Positions 39,512-48,445 of a stretch of 64,000 bases of DNA are shown piece by piece; position 1 is the stretch's first letter; each line of letters begins with the position of its first letter. Both the position numbers and the translations under genes were made by a program. Source of the DNA: Nisaea acidiphila (GTDB taxonomy: Bacteria > Pseudomonadota > Alphaproteobacteria > Thalassobaculales > Thalassobaculaceae); assembly GCF_024662015.1 (NCBI RefSeq), contig NZ_CP102480.1, forward strand, positions 2,936,001 to 3,000,000. The letters are read 5' to 3'. Below the pieces are notes generated by a model. That model was not told the DNA's origin. It worked only from the letters and a program-made list of their open reading frames with translations, and searched no databases.

Positions 39512-39522
39512 GGACCGCTGCG

Positions 39523-40917
39523 TCAGCCTGCCAGCAGATGTGGCAGAAAGAGGCAGAGACCGGGCAGCAGCAGAAGCAGCGCGATGCGGATGATCTCGAT
39601 GCCGAAGAACGGCATTACGCCCGCGAAGACCTCGCCCATCCGTATCCCGCGCGACATGGCGGAAATGATGAAGACGTTCAGTCCCACCGGTGGCGTGATC
39701 AGTCCAAGTTCGACGACGACAAGTGCGACGATGCCGAACCAGATCTTCAGGTCCTCAAGACCGAGGCCGTAGGCGGCGGTGGCCGCCGTTGCGTAGTCGC
39801 CGCCATTGATTTCCACCAGTGCCGGCCAGAAGAACGGCACCACGACGAGGATCATCGCGAGCGAGTCCATGAAGCAGCCGAGCACGATCAGCATCAGCAG
39901 CAGAAGGATGAGCAGTATCCACGGATCGACGCCGCTCTCCGAGGCCCAGGTCGCCATCGCGGCTGGCAGCCCGGCGCGGGCAAAGAAGCCTTTCAGGACT
40001 TCGGCGCCGAAGAGAATGAAATAGATCATGCCGCTGGTCACCGCCGTGTCGAGCACGGAGGATTTGATGCCGGAGGCTGAGAGTCCGGCTTCCGGGTTCA
40101 GAAAGCGCAGGAACAGACCGTAGAGCAGGATCGCGGTGGCGCCGATCGCGGCGGCCGGGGTCGGTGTGAAGAGACCGACGCCGAGACCGAGAATGATGGC
40201 GCCGAAAATGACCACGACCGGGATCAGACGTAGATACGCCTGACGTTTTTCCGAAGCGGTCATGACGGCCGTTTCCGGCGCGAGTTCGGGCTTCAGGCGA
40301 ACCAGCAGCGCGATCACGGCGATGAAGAAGGCGACCGCCAGAAGCCCCGGGATGATTGCCGCCTGGAACATCTGGATGATCGAAGCCTCGACGATGATCG
40401 CGTAGATCACCAGAGCGACCGACGGTGGGATCAGAATGCCGAGCGTGCCGCCCGCCGCCAGTGTCCCGGTGGCGAGTTTCGGCGCGTAGCGCAGCCGGTC
40501 GAGTTCGGGCAGGGCGACCTTGCCCATGGTCGAGGCGGTGGCGAGCGAAGAGCCGCAGACCGCGCCGAAACCGGCGCAGGCACCGATCGCGGCCATCGCC
40601 ACGCCGCCGCGAAAATGACCGACAAGCGCGTTGAATCCCTGGAACAGATCCCGGCTGAGCCGCGAATGGCTGGCGAGGAAGCCCATCAGGATAAAGAGCG
40701 GAACGACCGACAGGCTGTAATTGGCGACCGTGCCCCAAAGCAGGGTTTTGAACTGCGCGAGGTAAGGCTCGAAGCGCAGATAGGGTGCGATGATCGAAAG
40801 CGCGAAATTGCCGCCGACCCCGACCATGATCATGGCGAGGCCGACCGGAACCCGGAGGATCAGGAGCACGAAAAGGATGGCGAACCCGATGAGGCCGATC
40901 GTCTCGCGATCAAACAT
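39523..40917 (-). CDS. dctM: TRAP transporter large permease (DctM)
   Basis: This 464-residue inner-membrane protein of the DctM family has about 12 hydrophobic helices, with typical segments GSSLATASTMGKVALPE near residue 122 and GCFMDSLAMILVVVPFFWP near 345. It overlaps the small permease gene by 8 nt. The system would import an organic anion driven by an ion gradient. Its place next to the ring-cleavage operon suggests an aromatic or related carboxylate, but substrate cannot be read from sequence. Confidence 0.93.
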   Translation of the reverse strand: MFDRETIGLIGFAILFVLLILRVPVGLAMIMVGVGGNFALSIIAPYLRFEPYLAQFKTLLWGTVANYSLSVVPLFILMGFLASHSRLSRDLFQGFNALVGHFRGGVAMAAIGACAGFGAVCGSSLATASTMGKVALPELDRLRYAPKLATGTLAAGGTLGILIPPSVALVIYAIIVEASIIQMFQAAIIPGLLAVAFFIAVIALLVRLKPELAPETAVMTASEKRQAYLRLIPVVVIFGAIILGLGVGLFTPTPAAAIGATAILLYGLFLRFLNPEAGLSASGIKSSVLDTAVTSGMIYFILFGAEVLKGFFARAGLPAAMATWASESGVDPWILLILLLLMLIVLGCFMDSLAMILVVVPFFWPALVEINGGDYATAATAAYGLGLEDLKIWFGIVALVVVELGLITPPVGLNVFIISAMSRGIRMGEVFAGVMPFFGIEIIRIALLLLLPGLCLFLPHLLAG

Positions 40918-41404
40918 GATGATCTCCCCTCACGGCCTGGCCGGCGGCGACGGCCGCCCACAGAAAAAGGGAGAGGATGCCCGGTACGTAGAACGGCCAT
41001 TCGGCCCAGCCGAGGACCGGCGAGAGCGCCGAGTCCTCATAAGTTTCGATCATTCCGAGGACCATCCAGTAAAGCAGGAAAACGGCCAGCGACAGGATCG
41101 TGAGCAACCAGACGCGGTCGAGCAGCCGGACAAGCCAGAGCGGAAAGGACGAGGCGAAGAGGTCGACAACCACATGGCCCCGTTTCACCTGGCAATAGGG
41201 GAAGAACATCAAGGCGGTGCAGGATATCGCGAGCCGGACGAAATCCTCATAGCCCGGAAGGGCCGACACATTGGCGCCGAAAAGGCGGGCGACCCGGTCC
41301 ATCCCGAAGGCCGCGATATTGACCGAGGTGACGATCATGATCGCGAGCAGAAGGATGCCGCCGAGAAGGGCCCATTGCGAGGCGAGCCGTTCGACCAGTT
41401 TCAC
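40910..41404 (-). CDS. dctQ: TRAP transporter small permease (DctQ)
   Basis: This 164-residue protein has four hydrophobic helices and the DctQ motif around CQVKRGHVVVDLFASSFP (about residues 67-85). It forms the membrane complex with DctM. A stable hairpin precedes it, separating it from the binding-protein gene. Confidence 0.9.
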   Translation of the reverse strand: MKLVERLASQWALLGGILLLAIMIVTSVNIAAFGMDRVARLFGANVSALPGYEDFVRLAISCTALMFFPYCQVKRGHVVVDLFASSFPLWLVRLLDRVWLLTILSLAVFLLYWMVLGMIETYEDSALSPVLGWAEWPFYVPGILSLFLWAAVAAGQAVRGDHHV

Positions 41405-41425
41405 CGCTGATCCCTCCCAGAATGC

Positions 41426-41449
41426 GGCGGGACGCCGAAGCGTCCCGCC
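41426..41449 (-). other. UUCG-tetraloop hairpin between dctP and dctQ
   Basis: Ten perfect base pairs (41426-41435 with 41440-41449) close on the minus strand with C(UUCG)G, an exceptionally stable tetraloop. It lies between the binding-protein stop and the small-permease start. No T tract follows. It probably protects the dctP 3' end so the binding protein is made in excess over the permeases. Confidence 0.8.
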
Positions 41450-41469
41450 TTATCGGTATGTTTTGTCGC

Positions 41470-42501
41470 TTATTTGGTATGCTTGGCAACCGCGGCTTTC
41501 GCGGCTGTCACGAGCGCCTTGGCATCGATACCGGCCGCGGTGGCTTCCTCGACCCACTTCGCGGTGACCTGGTCGGTCAGCGCGGAGAAGCCGTCGGTTG
41601 CCGCCTGGTCCAGCATCTTGACCGGTGACCCGGTTTTTTCCTGCAATTTCTGGCCCGGCGTTTCAATGGCGTCCCAGAGCTTGCCGGCTTCGCCGGCGAT
41701 CGCGGTACCGGAATTGGCGTCGATGATCGCCTTCAGGTCGGCCGGAAGGCTCTCGTAACGGTCCTTGTTCATCGCGAAAAGGAACACGGACGTGCCGAAA
41801 CGGCTGCCGTTGGCACCGACGATCGAGCATTTGGTCAGCTCATGCACCTTGAAGGGCGGCACGATCTCGAACGGGATCAGGGCACCGTCGACGACACCTT
41901 TGGAGAGCGCCTGCGGCAGCGCCGGAACCGGCATGCCGACGGGCTCGGCGCCCCAGCTGGAAATCATCCAGCCGCCGGTCCGCGACGGAGTCCGGAGCTT
42001 CATGCCCTTCAGGCCCGCGACGCCATCGACGCAACCATTTACCAGATGAATAGCCTGGCCGGCATGGACGTGAACGAGGAGCGGCTTGATGTCCTTGAAG
42101 TCCTCTGCGATTAGGGCGAATTCGTCCTGGATCGCAAGGCTGGTCGCCTCGGCGGACCCCTGGTGCACGCCCGGAAGCTCGAACACTTCGGTCCGCGGGA
42201 ACACGCCCGGGGTATAGCCGGTCAGGGTCCAGACGATGTCGGCCGCACCATCACGCAGCTGGCGATACAGCTCCGGCGGCTTGCCGCCGAGGGTCATGGA
42301 CGGGAAGATCTCGATCTTGATCCGGCCACCGGATTCGGCCTCGATCTTCTTGGCCCAGGGCTCGAGGAATTTGGCGTGCGGCGGCGCTTTCGGGCTGAGG
42401 AAATGCGCCATCGTCAGGGTCACATCGGCAGCCTGTGCGACCGTCGAGATTGAGAGCATTGCGCCCGCCATTATGACGGATTTCACGATATTGAGTTTCA
42501 T
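41470..42501 (-). CDS. dctP: TRAP transporter substrate-binding protein (DctP)
   Basis: This 343-residue periplasmic protein starts with a signal peptide (MKLNIVKSVIMAGAMLSIS, cleavage near VAQAAD). It has the DctP-family segments GRIKIEIFPSMTLGGKPPEL near residue 60 and GLKGMKLRTPSR near 155 containing the Arg that usually contacts a carboxylate ligand. The ATG at 42501 is chosen because GGGAGG lies 5 nt upstream; a GTG two codons earlier would overlap that site. Confidence 0.92.
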   Translation of the reverse strand: MKLNIVKSVIMAGAMLSISTVAQAADVTLTMAHFLSPKAPPHAKFLEPWAKKIEAESGGRIKIEIFPSMTLGGKPPELYRQLRDGAADIVWTLTGYTPGVFPRTEVFELPGVHQGSAEATSLAIQDEFALIAEDFKDIKPLLVHVHAGQAIHLVNGCVDGVAGLKGMKLRTPSRTGGWMISSWGAEPVGMPVPALPQALSKGVVDGALIPFEIVPPFKVHELTKCSIVGANGSRFGTSVFLFAMNKDRYESLPADLKAIIDANSGTAIAGEAGKLWDAIETPGQKLQEKTGSPVKMLDQAATDGFSALTDQVTAKWVEEATAAGIDAKALVTAAKAAVAKHTK

Positions 42502-42525
42502 TGTCACCTCCCTACTGGCTAGGCG

Positions 42526-42555
42526 ATATGGCCCGCTTCAATTGAGCCAAGTCAA
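42526..42555 (-). promoter_or_regulatory. Candidate promoter for the TRAP operon
   Basis: Reading the minus strand, TTGACT (42555-42550) is followed after 18 nt by CCATAT (42531-42526), about 25 nt before the dctP start. The -35 match is good and the -10 match is poor. A second AT-rich candidate with TATAAA at 42583-42588 lies further upstream. Neither is confirmed. Confidence 0.35.
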
Positions 42556-42709
42556 GTAAACCGACCGGTCCAAGACGAAGTTTTTATAATTCTTCTAAAT
42601 TTCGGCCAAACTGTTTCACTATTCGGCCATCCCGCACGGGTATGCAGGCGCATGATCTGAATATCAGCCACCCACGCGGGGCTGAAATCGATTTGCCGAC
42701 GGTCCTATT

Positions 42710-42745
42710 GAAAAATTGAATATGCCTGCAAGGCGCATTCAATTT
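42710..42745 (-). terminator. Terminator of the ring-cleavage operon, overlapping the last stop codon
   Basis: On the minus strand a 15-position stem (42713-42727 with 42731-42745; one mismatch and one G-T pair) with a GCA-complement loop runs into a T tract. The stem contains the dehydrogenase stop codon at 42739-42741. It separates the aromatic operon from the TRAP operon. Confidence 0.75.
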
Positions 42746-43623
42746 CCGGCCATCATGCGCTGCGTGATCTTCGCCGCGATCTCCCGGTAATCGAGCTCCT
42801 CGCTGACCTCGGCCCCGAGGCCGAGCCCGCCCATCCGGTCCTGCCATTCCACCGTGGCGCTCGCCATGTCCGGTGCGAAACCGAGGTCGGACACCGTCTT
42901 CACGACCTCGCGCATCTCGGCGGCGCGGCGGATGCCGTGCTGGAGCGAGCGCTCGAAATTGTAGGAGGAACGGGCCTTCCAGTCGATTTCGGGATTGCTT
43001 GCCTGCAGCGAGGCGAGCACCTCTTCGTCCACCCCTGCGCGAACGGCGGCAAGCACGCATTCGGCCGTCAGCGCCTCCATGCCCTTCATCATGATGGAAC
43101 GGATCATCTTGATCGAGGAGGCCGATCCGACCGGTCCTTCGACGACGCGCGGCGACATGGGAAGGGCTTCCAGCAACGGCTTTACGGTCTCGGCATGCGG
43201 ACCAGCGAGCAGCAACGGCACCATGTTGCGTTTCGGATAGACCGGCGCCATGACCGCGACATCGACATAGCGCGCGCCCGCCGCCTCGACGGTCTCGGCG
43301 GCGCTCTTCTTCGTCGACGGGGCACAGGAATTGAGGTCGAGCCAGAGCGCGCCTGGTTTCATATGCGGCGCACAGTTTCCGGCTGCGATCGCCGCCTGGT
43401 CCGCGGTGACGGTGCAGAAAACCAGATCCGCGTTCTGCACGGCTTCGGCCGCGCTCATGCGTCCGGCGACGCCGAACTCCTGGTAGCGCGACAGCATGGC
43501 GGGCCGCTGCGCCTCATAGTCGGTCTTGATGTCGAAGACGCGGATATCCGGTACGTCTTTCCAGCCGCTCACGACCGCGCTGCCGGCTTCGCCGAAGCCG
43601 ATGAAGGCAATTCTCTGGTCCAT
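42739..43623 (-). CDS. NAD(P)-dependent dehydrogenase, 6-phosphogluconate dehydrogenase-like with DUF1932 domain
   Basis: This 294-residue protein has a Rossmann fold (FIGFGEAGSA at residues 7-16) and a helical C-terminal DUF1932 domain (about 190-290). It belongs to the beta-hydroxyacid dehydrogenase superfamily. It is the last gene of the galB-dioxygenase-galC-galD operon. It does not resemble LigC, the Gfo/Idh-type semialdehyde dehydrogenase of protocatechuate 4,5-cleavage; it may oxidise a hydroxyacid side chain of the aromatic substrate or of an intermediate. The ATG at 43623 starts directly at the Rossmann motif; the longer open frame upstream is not conserved in character. Confidence 0.82.
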   Translation of the reverse strand: MDQRIAFIGFGEAGSAVVSGWKDVPDIRVFDIKTDYEAQRPAMLSRYQEFGVAGRMSAAEAVQNADLVFCTVTADQAAIAAGNCAPHMKPGALWLDLNSCAPSTKKSAAETVEAAGARYVDVAVMAPVYPKRNMVPLLLAGPHAETVKPLLEALPMSPRVVEGPVGSASSIKMIRSIMMKGMEALTAECVLAAVRAGVDEEVLASLQASNPEIDWKARSSYNFERSLQHGIRRAAEMREVVKTVSDLGFAPDMASATVEWQDRMGGLGLGAEVSEELDYREIAAKITQRMMAGN

Positions 43624-43657
43624 GGTTTCCGTCCCTCGGGATTTTGCCTGCATTCTG

Positions 43658-44713
43658 TCAGCCGAAGACCGTTCCGTCGAACAGCTTGCGGGCGGTCCGA
43701 AGAATGGCGGCACTCTCGACGGCGCCTGCGCCGTCCAGTTCCGCGATGATCGTGGTCTCGCCGATCGGATGCTCGATCGGCAGCGTCTTGTGGGCTCCGT
43801 CCGGGATCACCGCCAGCTCTGACCCGACTGCGCCTTCGATCAGGCAGGCGGTGGCGACCGTCACCGCGCCGAGCACGCCGATGGAGGCGTGGCAGCGGTG
43901 CGGAATGAAGGTCCGGGTCGAGATCGCGCCGCCGTTCCGGGGCGCCGAGAGCATGGTCATCTTCGGCACGGACTTCTCCGCCACGTCGCCGAGATTCATC
44001 AGCGGACCTGCTTTGAGGCGTATGGCTTCGAGCCGCGCCCGCAGCGTCTCGTTCGCCTCCAGCTCCTCGCGGGTCTCCGTGCCGGCAATGCCGAGATCGG
44101 CGGCGCGCAGGATGACACAGGGCATGCCGTTGTCGATCAGAGTCGCCTCGACGCCCTCGACCTGGTCGACCACGTTACCGCTCGGGAGCAGCGCGCCGCA
44201 GGTGCTTCCCGCGGTATCGCGGAAGGCGATCGGGACCGGAGCGGAGGTGCCCGGCACGCCGTCGATGCGCGCCTCGCCATCGTAGCTTACCTTGCCGCCG
44301 GGCGTGCGGACCGTTGCCGTCGCAATCTGATCGGTGTTTTCCATGAAGATCGAGACCTCGGTCTCGCCGTCCTGCGCTTCTACCAGGCCGCGCTCGATGG
44401 CGAAGGGGCCGACCCCGGCGAGGATGTTGCCGCAATTCTGCGCATCGGTGACGATGGCCTGATCGACGAAGACCTGGAGGAAGAGATAATCGACGTCGAT
44501 GCCGTGGCGCTCCGACCGTTTTACGACCGCGATCTTCGATGTCAGCGGATCGGCGCCGCCGAGCCCATCGATCTGGCGCGGGTCGGGCGAGCCCATGACG
44601 CGGAGCAGGAAGGCGTCCCGCTCCGCGATGTCTGCCGGCAGGTCGGAGGCGAGGAAATAGCCGCCTTTCGAAGTCCCGCCGCGCATCCACATGGCGGGCA
44701 CGCCGTCAGACAT
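43658..44713 (-). CDS. galD: 4-oxalomesaconate tautomerase (GalD/PrpF family)
   Basis: This 351-residue PrpF-fold isomerase starts [15 protein letters not shown], a family hallmark, and contains [20 protein letters not shown], where the Cys is the likely catalytic residue. Pseudomonas putida GalD converts the keto and enol forms of 4-oxalomesaconate in gallate breakdown. It overlaps the aldolase gene by 8 nt. Together with GalB and GalC the pathway assignment is strong; alone it could be another PrpF-type isomerase. Confidence 0.87.
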   Translation of the reverse strand: MSDGVPAMWMRGGTSKGGYFLASDLPADIAERDAFLLRVMGSPDPRQIDGLGGADPLTSKIAVVKRSERHGIDVDYLFLQVFVDQAIVTDAQNCGNILAGVGPFAIERGLVEAQDGETEVSIFMENTDQIATATVRTPGGKVSYDGEARIDGVPGTSAPVPIAFRDTAGSTCGALLPSGNVVDQVEGVEATLIDNGMPCVILRAADLGIAGTETREELEANETLRARLEAIRLKAGPLMNLGDVAEKSVPKMTMLSAPRNGGAISTRTFIPHRCHASIGVLGAVTVATACLIEGAVGSELAVIPDGAHKTLPIEHPIGETTIIAELDGAGAVESAAILRTARKLFDGTVFG

Positions 44714-45377
44714 ATTTAAGGCCCTTTTCAGCCAGCTTGCCGCGCATGTCGTACATGTCGAGGCCGAGCACGCCGCTTGCCAGCTTGGCCCGCTTCTCGC
44801 CCTCGTTGTCGATCCGGGCGCGGGTCTTCTCCAGCACCTCGGCGGCCTCTTCGCGGCGCACCACGCAGACCCCGTCATCGTCGGCGACGATGATGTCGCC
44901 CGGGTCGACGGCGGCACCGGCGCAGACCACGGGCACGTTCACCGAGCCGAGAGTCTCCTTCACCGTGCCCTGGGCGCAGATCGCCTTGGACCAGACGGGG
45001 AAACCCATCTCGGTCAGGTCCTTCACGTCTCGGCAGCCCGCGTCCAGAACCATGCCGACGCAGCCGCGCGCCTTGGCGGAGGTTGCCAGCAGGTCGCCGA
45101 AATAGCCGGCGTCGGACGGCGAGGTGGTCGCCATGACCATGATGTCGCCCGCCTTCAGCTGCTCGATCGCGACATGGATCATCCAGTTGTCGCAGGGCGG
45201 GGCGAGGATGGTGACGGCCGAGCCGGCGATGGCGGCACCGGAATAGATCGGCCGCATGTAGGAGGCGAGCAGTCCCTTGCGGCCCTGCGCCTCGTGCACC
45301 GCCGCGACGCCGCATTCGCCGAGCGCTTTGATGATTGCGGGATCGGCCCGCTCGATATTCTGGACGACGACGGACAT
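44706..45377 (-). CDS. galC: 4-carboxy-4-hydroxy-2-oxoadipate aldolase (GalC/LigK, RraA-like fold)
   Basis: This 223-residue class II (divalent-metal) aldolase is of the RraA/HMG-aldolase family. It has [17 protein letters not shown] near residue 50 and the metal/substrate motif [13 protein letters not shown] (about residues 108-120). It splits 4-carboxy-4-hydroxy-2-oxoadipate into pyruvate and oxaloacetate. It is coupled to the dioxygenase gene by a TGATG overlap. Confidence 0.9.
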   Translation of the reverse strand: MSVVVQNIERADPAIIKALGECGVAAVHEAQGRKGLLASYMRPIYSGAAIAGSAVTILAPPCDNWMIHVAIEQLKAGDIMVMATTSPSDAGYFGDLLATSAKARGCVGMVLDAGCRDVKDLTEMGFPVWSKAICAQGTVKETLGSVNVPVVCAGAAVDPGDIIVADDDGVCVVRREEAAEVLEKTRARIDNEGEKRAKLASGVLGLDMYDMRGKLAEKGLKYV

Positions 45378-46339
45378 CAGTGTGCTCCTCCCTCGACGGG
45401 CGGCGTTCCGTGGGTGTGGAACGACTCGATGGTCTTGAGGCCCCAGGCCTGGCCCTTCTTGCGGTCGGTCTCTGTCCAGGTGACGGTCTCCCAGTCCGGC
45501 GCGAGGATCAGGCGGGCGCCGGCATTGGCGACCTCGACCCGGTTGCCGGCGGGCTCCCAGACATAGAGGAAGAAGGTGCCCTGGACGGCGTGCTTGTGCG
45601 GTCCGGTCTCGATGAACACCCCGTTCTCGAGGAAGATGTCCGCCGCCCGCAGAATCTCCTCGCGCTGGTCGACCGCGTAGGTGACGTGGTGGAAGCGGCC
45701 CTTCACCCCGGTCATGTCCTTGGTATAGGCGATGTCGTATGTCTTGTTGTTCACCGTGAACCAGCAGCCCGCCAGTGTTCCGCTGTCGAGCACGATCTGC
45801 TCGGTCACGCGGGAGCCGAGGGCTTGTCGCATGAAGTCGCGGATCGCCTCGACGTCGGTGGCGAGCAGGTTCAGATGGTCCAGCCGCCGCACGCCGACGC
45901 CGCGTCCGTGGAAGCGCTGGGCGATGTTCTTCAGCGCAGGTTTTTCCTCCGGCGGAGCGATGTATTTGTTCGTGTCGTAATAGAGTTCGAAGACATGCCC
46001 GTCCGGATCTGTGAAGCGGTAGGCGCGGCCGTGGCCCATATCGCCGTCGACCCAGCCGATGCCGCAGCCCATCTCCTCGATCACCTTGACCCGGCGCTCC
46101 AGCGCCTCGGGCGAGCTGGCGCGGTAGGCGACATGACCGACGCCGGTGGTGTCGGAACGGGTCAGTTTCAGGCTGTGATATTCGTAATCGTCGAAGGCCC
46201 GGAGATAGGCGGAGGTCTCGTCCCGTCCGCTTTCGGTCAGGCCGTAGACATTCACGAAGAAATTCAGGCTCTCCTCGAACTTGTCGGTCAACAGTTCGAC
46301 ATGGGCGAGATGGGCGACGTCAAAGCAGGGTTCGGTCAT
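45377..46339 (-). CDS. Extradiol ring-cleavage dioxygenase, type I (VOC/catechol 2,3-dioxygenase family)
   Basis: This 320-residue protein has two vicinal-oxygen-chelate repeats (about 8-125 and 150-280). The Fe(II) ligands are likely His155 (RRLDHLNL), His218 (RFHHVTY) and Glu269 (GNRVEVA), in register with the 2-His-1-carboxylate triad of XylE. It would open an ortho-dihydroxylated ring in meta fashion. The operon's GalB, GalC and GalD imply a product at the level of 4-oxalomesaconate, hence a gallate- or protocatechuate-like substrate. The usual enzymes for that step (GalA, LigAB, DesZ) are of the unrelated LigB class. Confidence 0.88.
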   Translation of the reverse strand: MTEPCFDVAHLAHVELLTDKFEESLNFFVNVYGLTESGRDETSAYLRAFDDYEYHSLKLTRSDTTGVGHVAYRASSPEALERRVKVIEEMGCGIGWVDGDMGHGRAYRFTDPDGHVFELYYDTNKYIAPPEEKPALKNIAQRFHGRGVGVRRLDHLNLLATDVEAIRDFMRQALGSRVTEQIVLDSGTLAGCWFTVNNKTYDIAYTKDMTGVKGRFHHVTYAVDQREEILRAADIFLENGVFIETGPHKHAVQGTFFLYVWEPAGNRVEVANAGARLILAPDWETVTWTETDRKKGQAWGLKTIESFHTHGTPPVEGGAH

Positions 46340-46342
46340 GGC

Positions 46343-47077
46343 TCAAAGCTCGTCGACGGTGCGCGGGAAGACGGACTGGAAACCCTCGGCGTAACGCGCG
46401 TTCCGCCCGCCGGACTGGCCGCCCGAATTGCGCCGGAAATGGTTGCCGCGGTTCTCCGCTACGTTGGTGTAATAGGCCCAGAGATGCTCCTGGCCTTCCA
46501 TGCACTCGATGGCGGCGCGCTTCTTGTCCCAGACGTCGGTGATGTCGAGGAAGGTATCCGGCTTCCAGCCCATCTGCTCGGTCTGGTGCGGCTCGAAGAG
46601 GTAGAGCTGCGGCGCGCCCAGAACTTTTTCGCCCGGATTGTGTCCCCAGGCCTGCGCGATCATCCGTGCCTCGAGCGCGATCGAGGTCGTGTACATGTGG
46701 TCGGTGTTGTAGGGATCGTAGTTCGAGTGGGACATCATGAAGCGCGGCTGTACTTCGCGGATGATGTCGACCAGCTTGTACTTGTCCTCGCGCTCCAGGA
46801 TCAGCGGATAGTCCCCCAGATCCATGAAACGGATATCGGAGACTCCGAGCGCGGCGGCGGCATTCTCCGCCTCGGTACGGCGCGCGGCCTTCACCCTGTC
46901 GAGCGTCATGCCGCTTTCCTTCCAGAGCTTGGCGGACTCGCCGCGCTCGCCGTAGGAAAGACAGACCACGGTCACGTCATAGCCGAGGCTCTGGTGTTTC
47001 GCGATGGCTCCTCCGGCGCGCCAGACGAAGTCGGCGGCGTGCGCGCTGATCACCAGCGCTGTTTTTTTCTCGGACAT
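46343..47077 (-). CDS. galB: 4-oxalomesaconate hydratase (GalB, PIG-L family)
   Basis: This 244-residue protein is of the PIG-L/LmbE metal hydrolase fold, beginning TALVISAHAADFVWRAGG where other PIG-L proteins have AHPDDE, and with LSYGERGES near residue 40 and SHSNYDPYNTDH near 115. The altered first motif and overall pattern resemble Pseudomonas putida GalB, which hydrates 4-oxalomesaconate to 4-carboxy-4-hydroxy-2-oxoadipate. It is the first gene of the operon, divergent from the LysR regulator. Confidence 0.87.
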   Translation of the reverse strand: MSEKKTALVISAHAADFVWRAGGAIAKHQSLGYDVTVVCLSYGERGESAKLWKESGMTLDRVKAARRTEAENAAAALGVSDIRFMDLGDYPLILEREDKYKLVDIIREVQPRFMMSHSNYDPYNTDHMYTTSIALEARMIAQAWGHNPGEKVLGAPQLYLFEPHQTEQMGWKPDTFLDITDVWDKKRAAIECMEGQEHLWAYYTNVAENRGNHFRRNSGGQSGGRNARYAEGFQSVFPRTVDEL

Positions 47078-47151
47078 TTTCGCCTCTGGGTTCGGTGTCT
47101 GCCGCGACTATGCGCCGCGATGCGGAAAGGAACCAATTTCAAAGGTCGATA

Positions 47152-47165
47152 TTCCTTATAAGAAA
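47152..47165. promoter_or_regulatory. Candidate LysR-type operator in the galB/lysR divergent region
   Basis: A palindromic core CTTATAAG (47155-47162) extended by TT/AA on each side lies in the 128-bp divergent gap, the usual place for a LysR regulator box controlling both directions. It is AT-rich compared with its surroundings. The assignment is by position and symmetry only. Confidence 0.45.
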
Positions 47166-47205
47166 ATTGCATAATGCTGTTTCCAACCCTCGGGGAAGGC
47201 CCGCC

Positions 47206-48432
47206 ATGGAGCCGGATCGTCTCAATCTTCGTCACTTGCGCGCTTTTTGCGAGGCGGCTGCGCTGGGCAGCATCAGCCGGGCGGCGGAAGAGGTGCATCT
47301 CTCGCAGCCGGCCGTCACACAGGCGATCGCCAAGCTCGAGACGCTGCTCGACACGGTGTTGTTCGACCGTACGGCCGACGGCCTGCATCTGACGGAAACC
47401 GGGAAACTGTTTCTGCTGCGTGCCAAGCGGGCGCTCGGTCACATCGCGGACGGGGCACGGCCGACCGCTCGGCGTGGCGCCGGACCGGCGGCGAATTTCG
47501 AGCGGCGCGTCACCGCGGCCCAGCTGCGCGCGCTTCTCGCGGTCTCCAAGACCGGTAATTTCTCCATCGCGGCGCGCTCCCTCGGCATGTCCCAATCGGC
47601 GCTCTACCGGACCGCGCGGAGCCTGGAGAAGGATGCCGGCGTGCCGCTTTTCGAGGTGGTCTCCCAGGGCGTGGTGCTGACCCGGGCGGCGGACCGGCTT
47701 GCCCGCCATGCGGGACTTGCCTTCGGAGAGCTGGCGCAGGGGCTCGAGGATGTCGCCGCCTATAACGGGAGGGACACGGCGCGGATCACGCTCGGCACGC
47801 TGCCGCTCGCCCGGACCTATGTCCTGCCGCGTGCCATCACCGCCTTTCTGGAGGAGCGGCCCGACGCCTATATCAGCGTTGTCGACGGTCCTTACGAGTC
47901 ATTGCTGCAAGCGCTCCGGCACGGCGAGATCGATATGCTGATCGGCGCCTTGCGGGAGCCGGACGTGATCGCCGATGTCGAGCAGCGTGCCCTGTTCGAG
48001 GACAGGCTGGAACTGGTTGCCCGCCCGGACCATCCTCTCGCCGGACGCTGGGATCTCACCCTTGAGGCCCTGTCCGACTATACATGGATCGTGCCGCGGC
48101 CGGGTGCGCCGACGCGGGACAAGTTCGACGAGATGTTCGACGGCCGGGGCGATCTCCGGCCGACCCATATCGTCGAGGCGAGTTCCCTGATCCTGATCCG
48201 CGGCGTGCTGACGGAAAGCGATGCCGTCGCTCTCATCTCGGCGCATCAGGTGCGGCACGAGGTCTCCCTCGACATCCTTACCCGGCTGAATTTCCGCGTG
48301 CCGTCCGCGCCGCGCCGGATCGGCCTGTCGCTGCGCCGCGGGTGGCGCCCGACGGCCTCGCAAAAGCGCATGATCGAGCTTCTGGTCGAGGCCGGTACCG
48401 AGGTCGCGGTACGCTATCCGGGAGCGCATTGA
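47206..48432 (+). CDS. LysR-family regulator with two N-terminal HTH domains
   Basis: This 408-residue protein has a first LysR HTH at about residues 5-65 (LRHLRAFCEAAALGSISRAA, SQPAVTQAIAKLE), a second complete LysR HTH at about 100-160 (LRALLAVSKTGNFSIAARS, SQSALYRTARSLE) and a substrate-binding domain at about 185-400. Ordinary LysR proteins have about 300 residues and one HTH. The ATG at 47206 has GGGAAGG 6 nt upstream. It is divergent from galB and is the likely activator of the ring-cleavage operon, with a pathway intermediate as effector (inference). Confidence 0.9.
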   Translation: MEPDRLNLRHLRAFCEAAALGSISRAAEEVHLSQPAVTQAIAKLETLLDTVLFDRTADGLHLTETGKLFLLRAKRALGHIADGARPTARRGAGPAANFERRVTAAQLRALLAVSKTGNFSIAARSLGMSQSALYRTARSLEKDAGVPLFEVVSQGVVLTRAADRLARHAGLAFGELAQGLEDVAAYNGRDTARITLGTLPLARTYVLPRAITAFLEERPDAYISVVDGPYESLLQALRHGEIDMLIGALREPDVIADVEQRALFEDRLELVARPDHPLAGRWDLTLEALSDYTWIVPRPGAPTRDKFDEMFDGRGDLRPTHIVEASSLILIRGVLTESDAVALISAHQVRHEVSLDILTRLNFRVPSAPRRIGLSLRRGWRPTASQKRMIELLVEAGTEVAVRYPGAH

Positions 48433-48445
48433 CGCCGGTCGTGGA

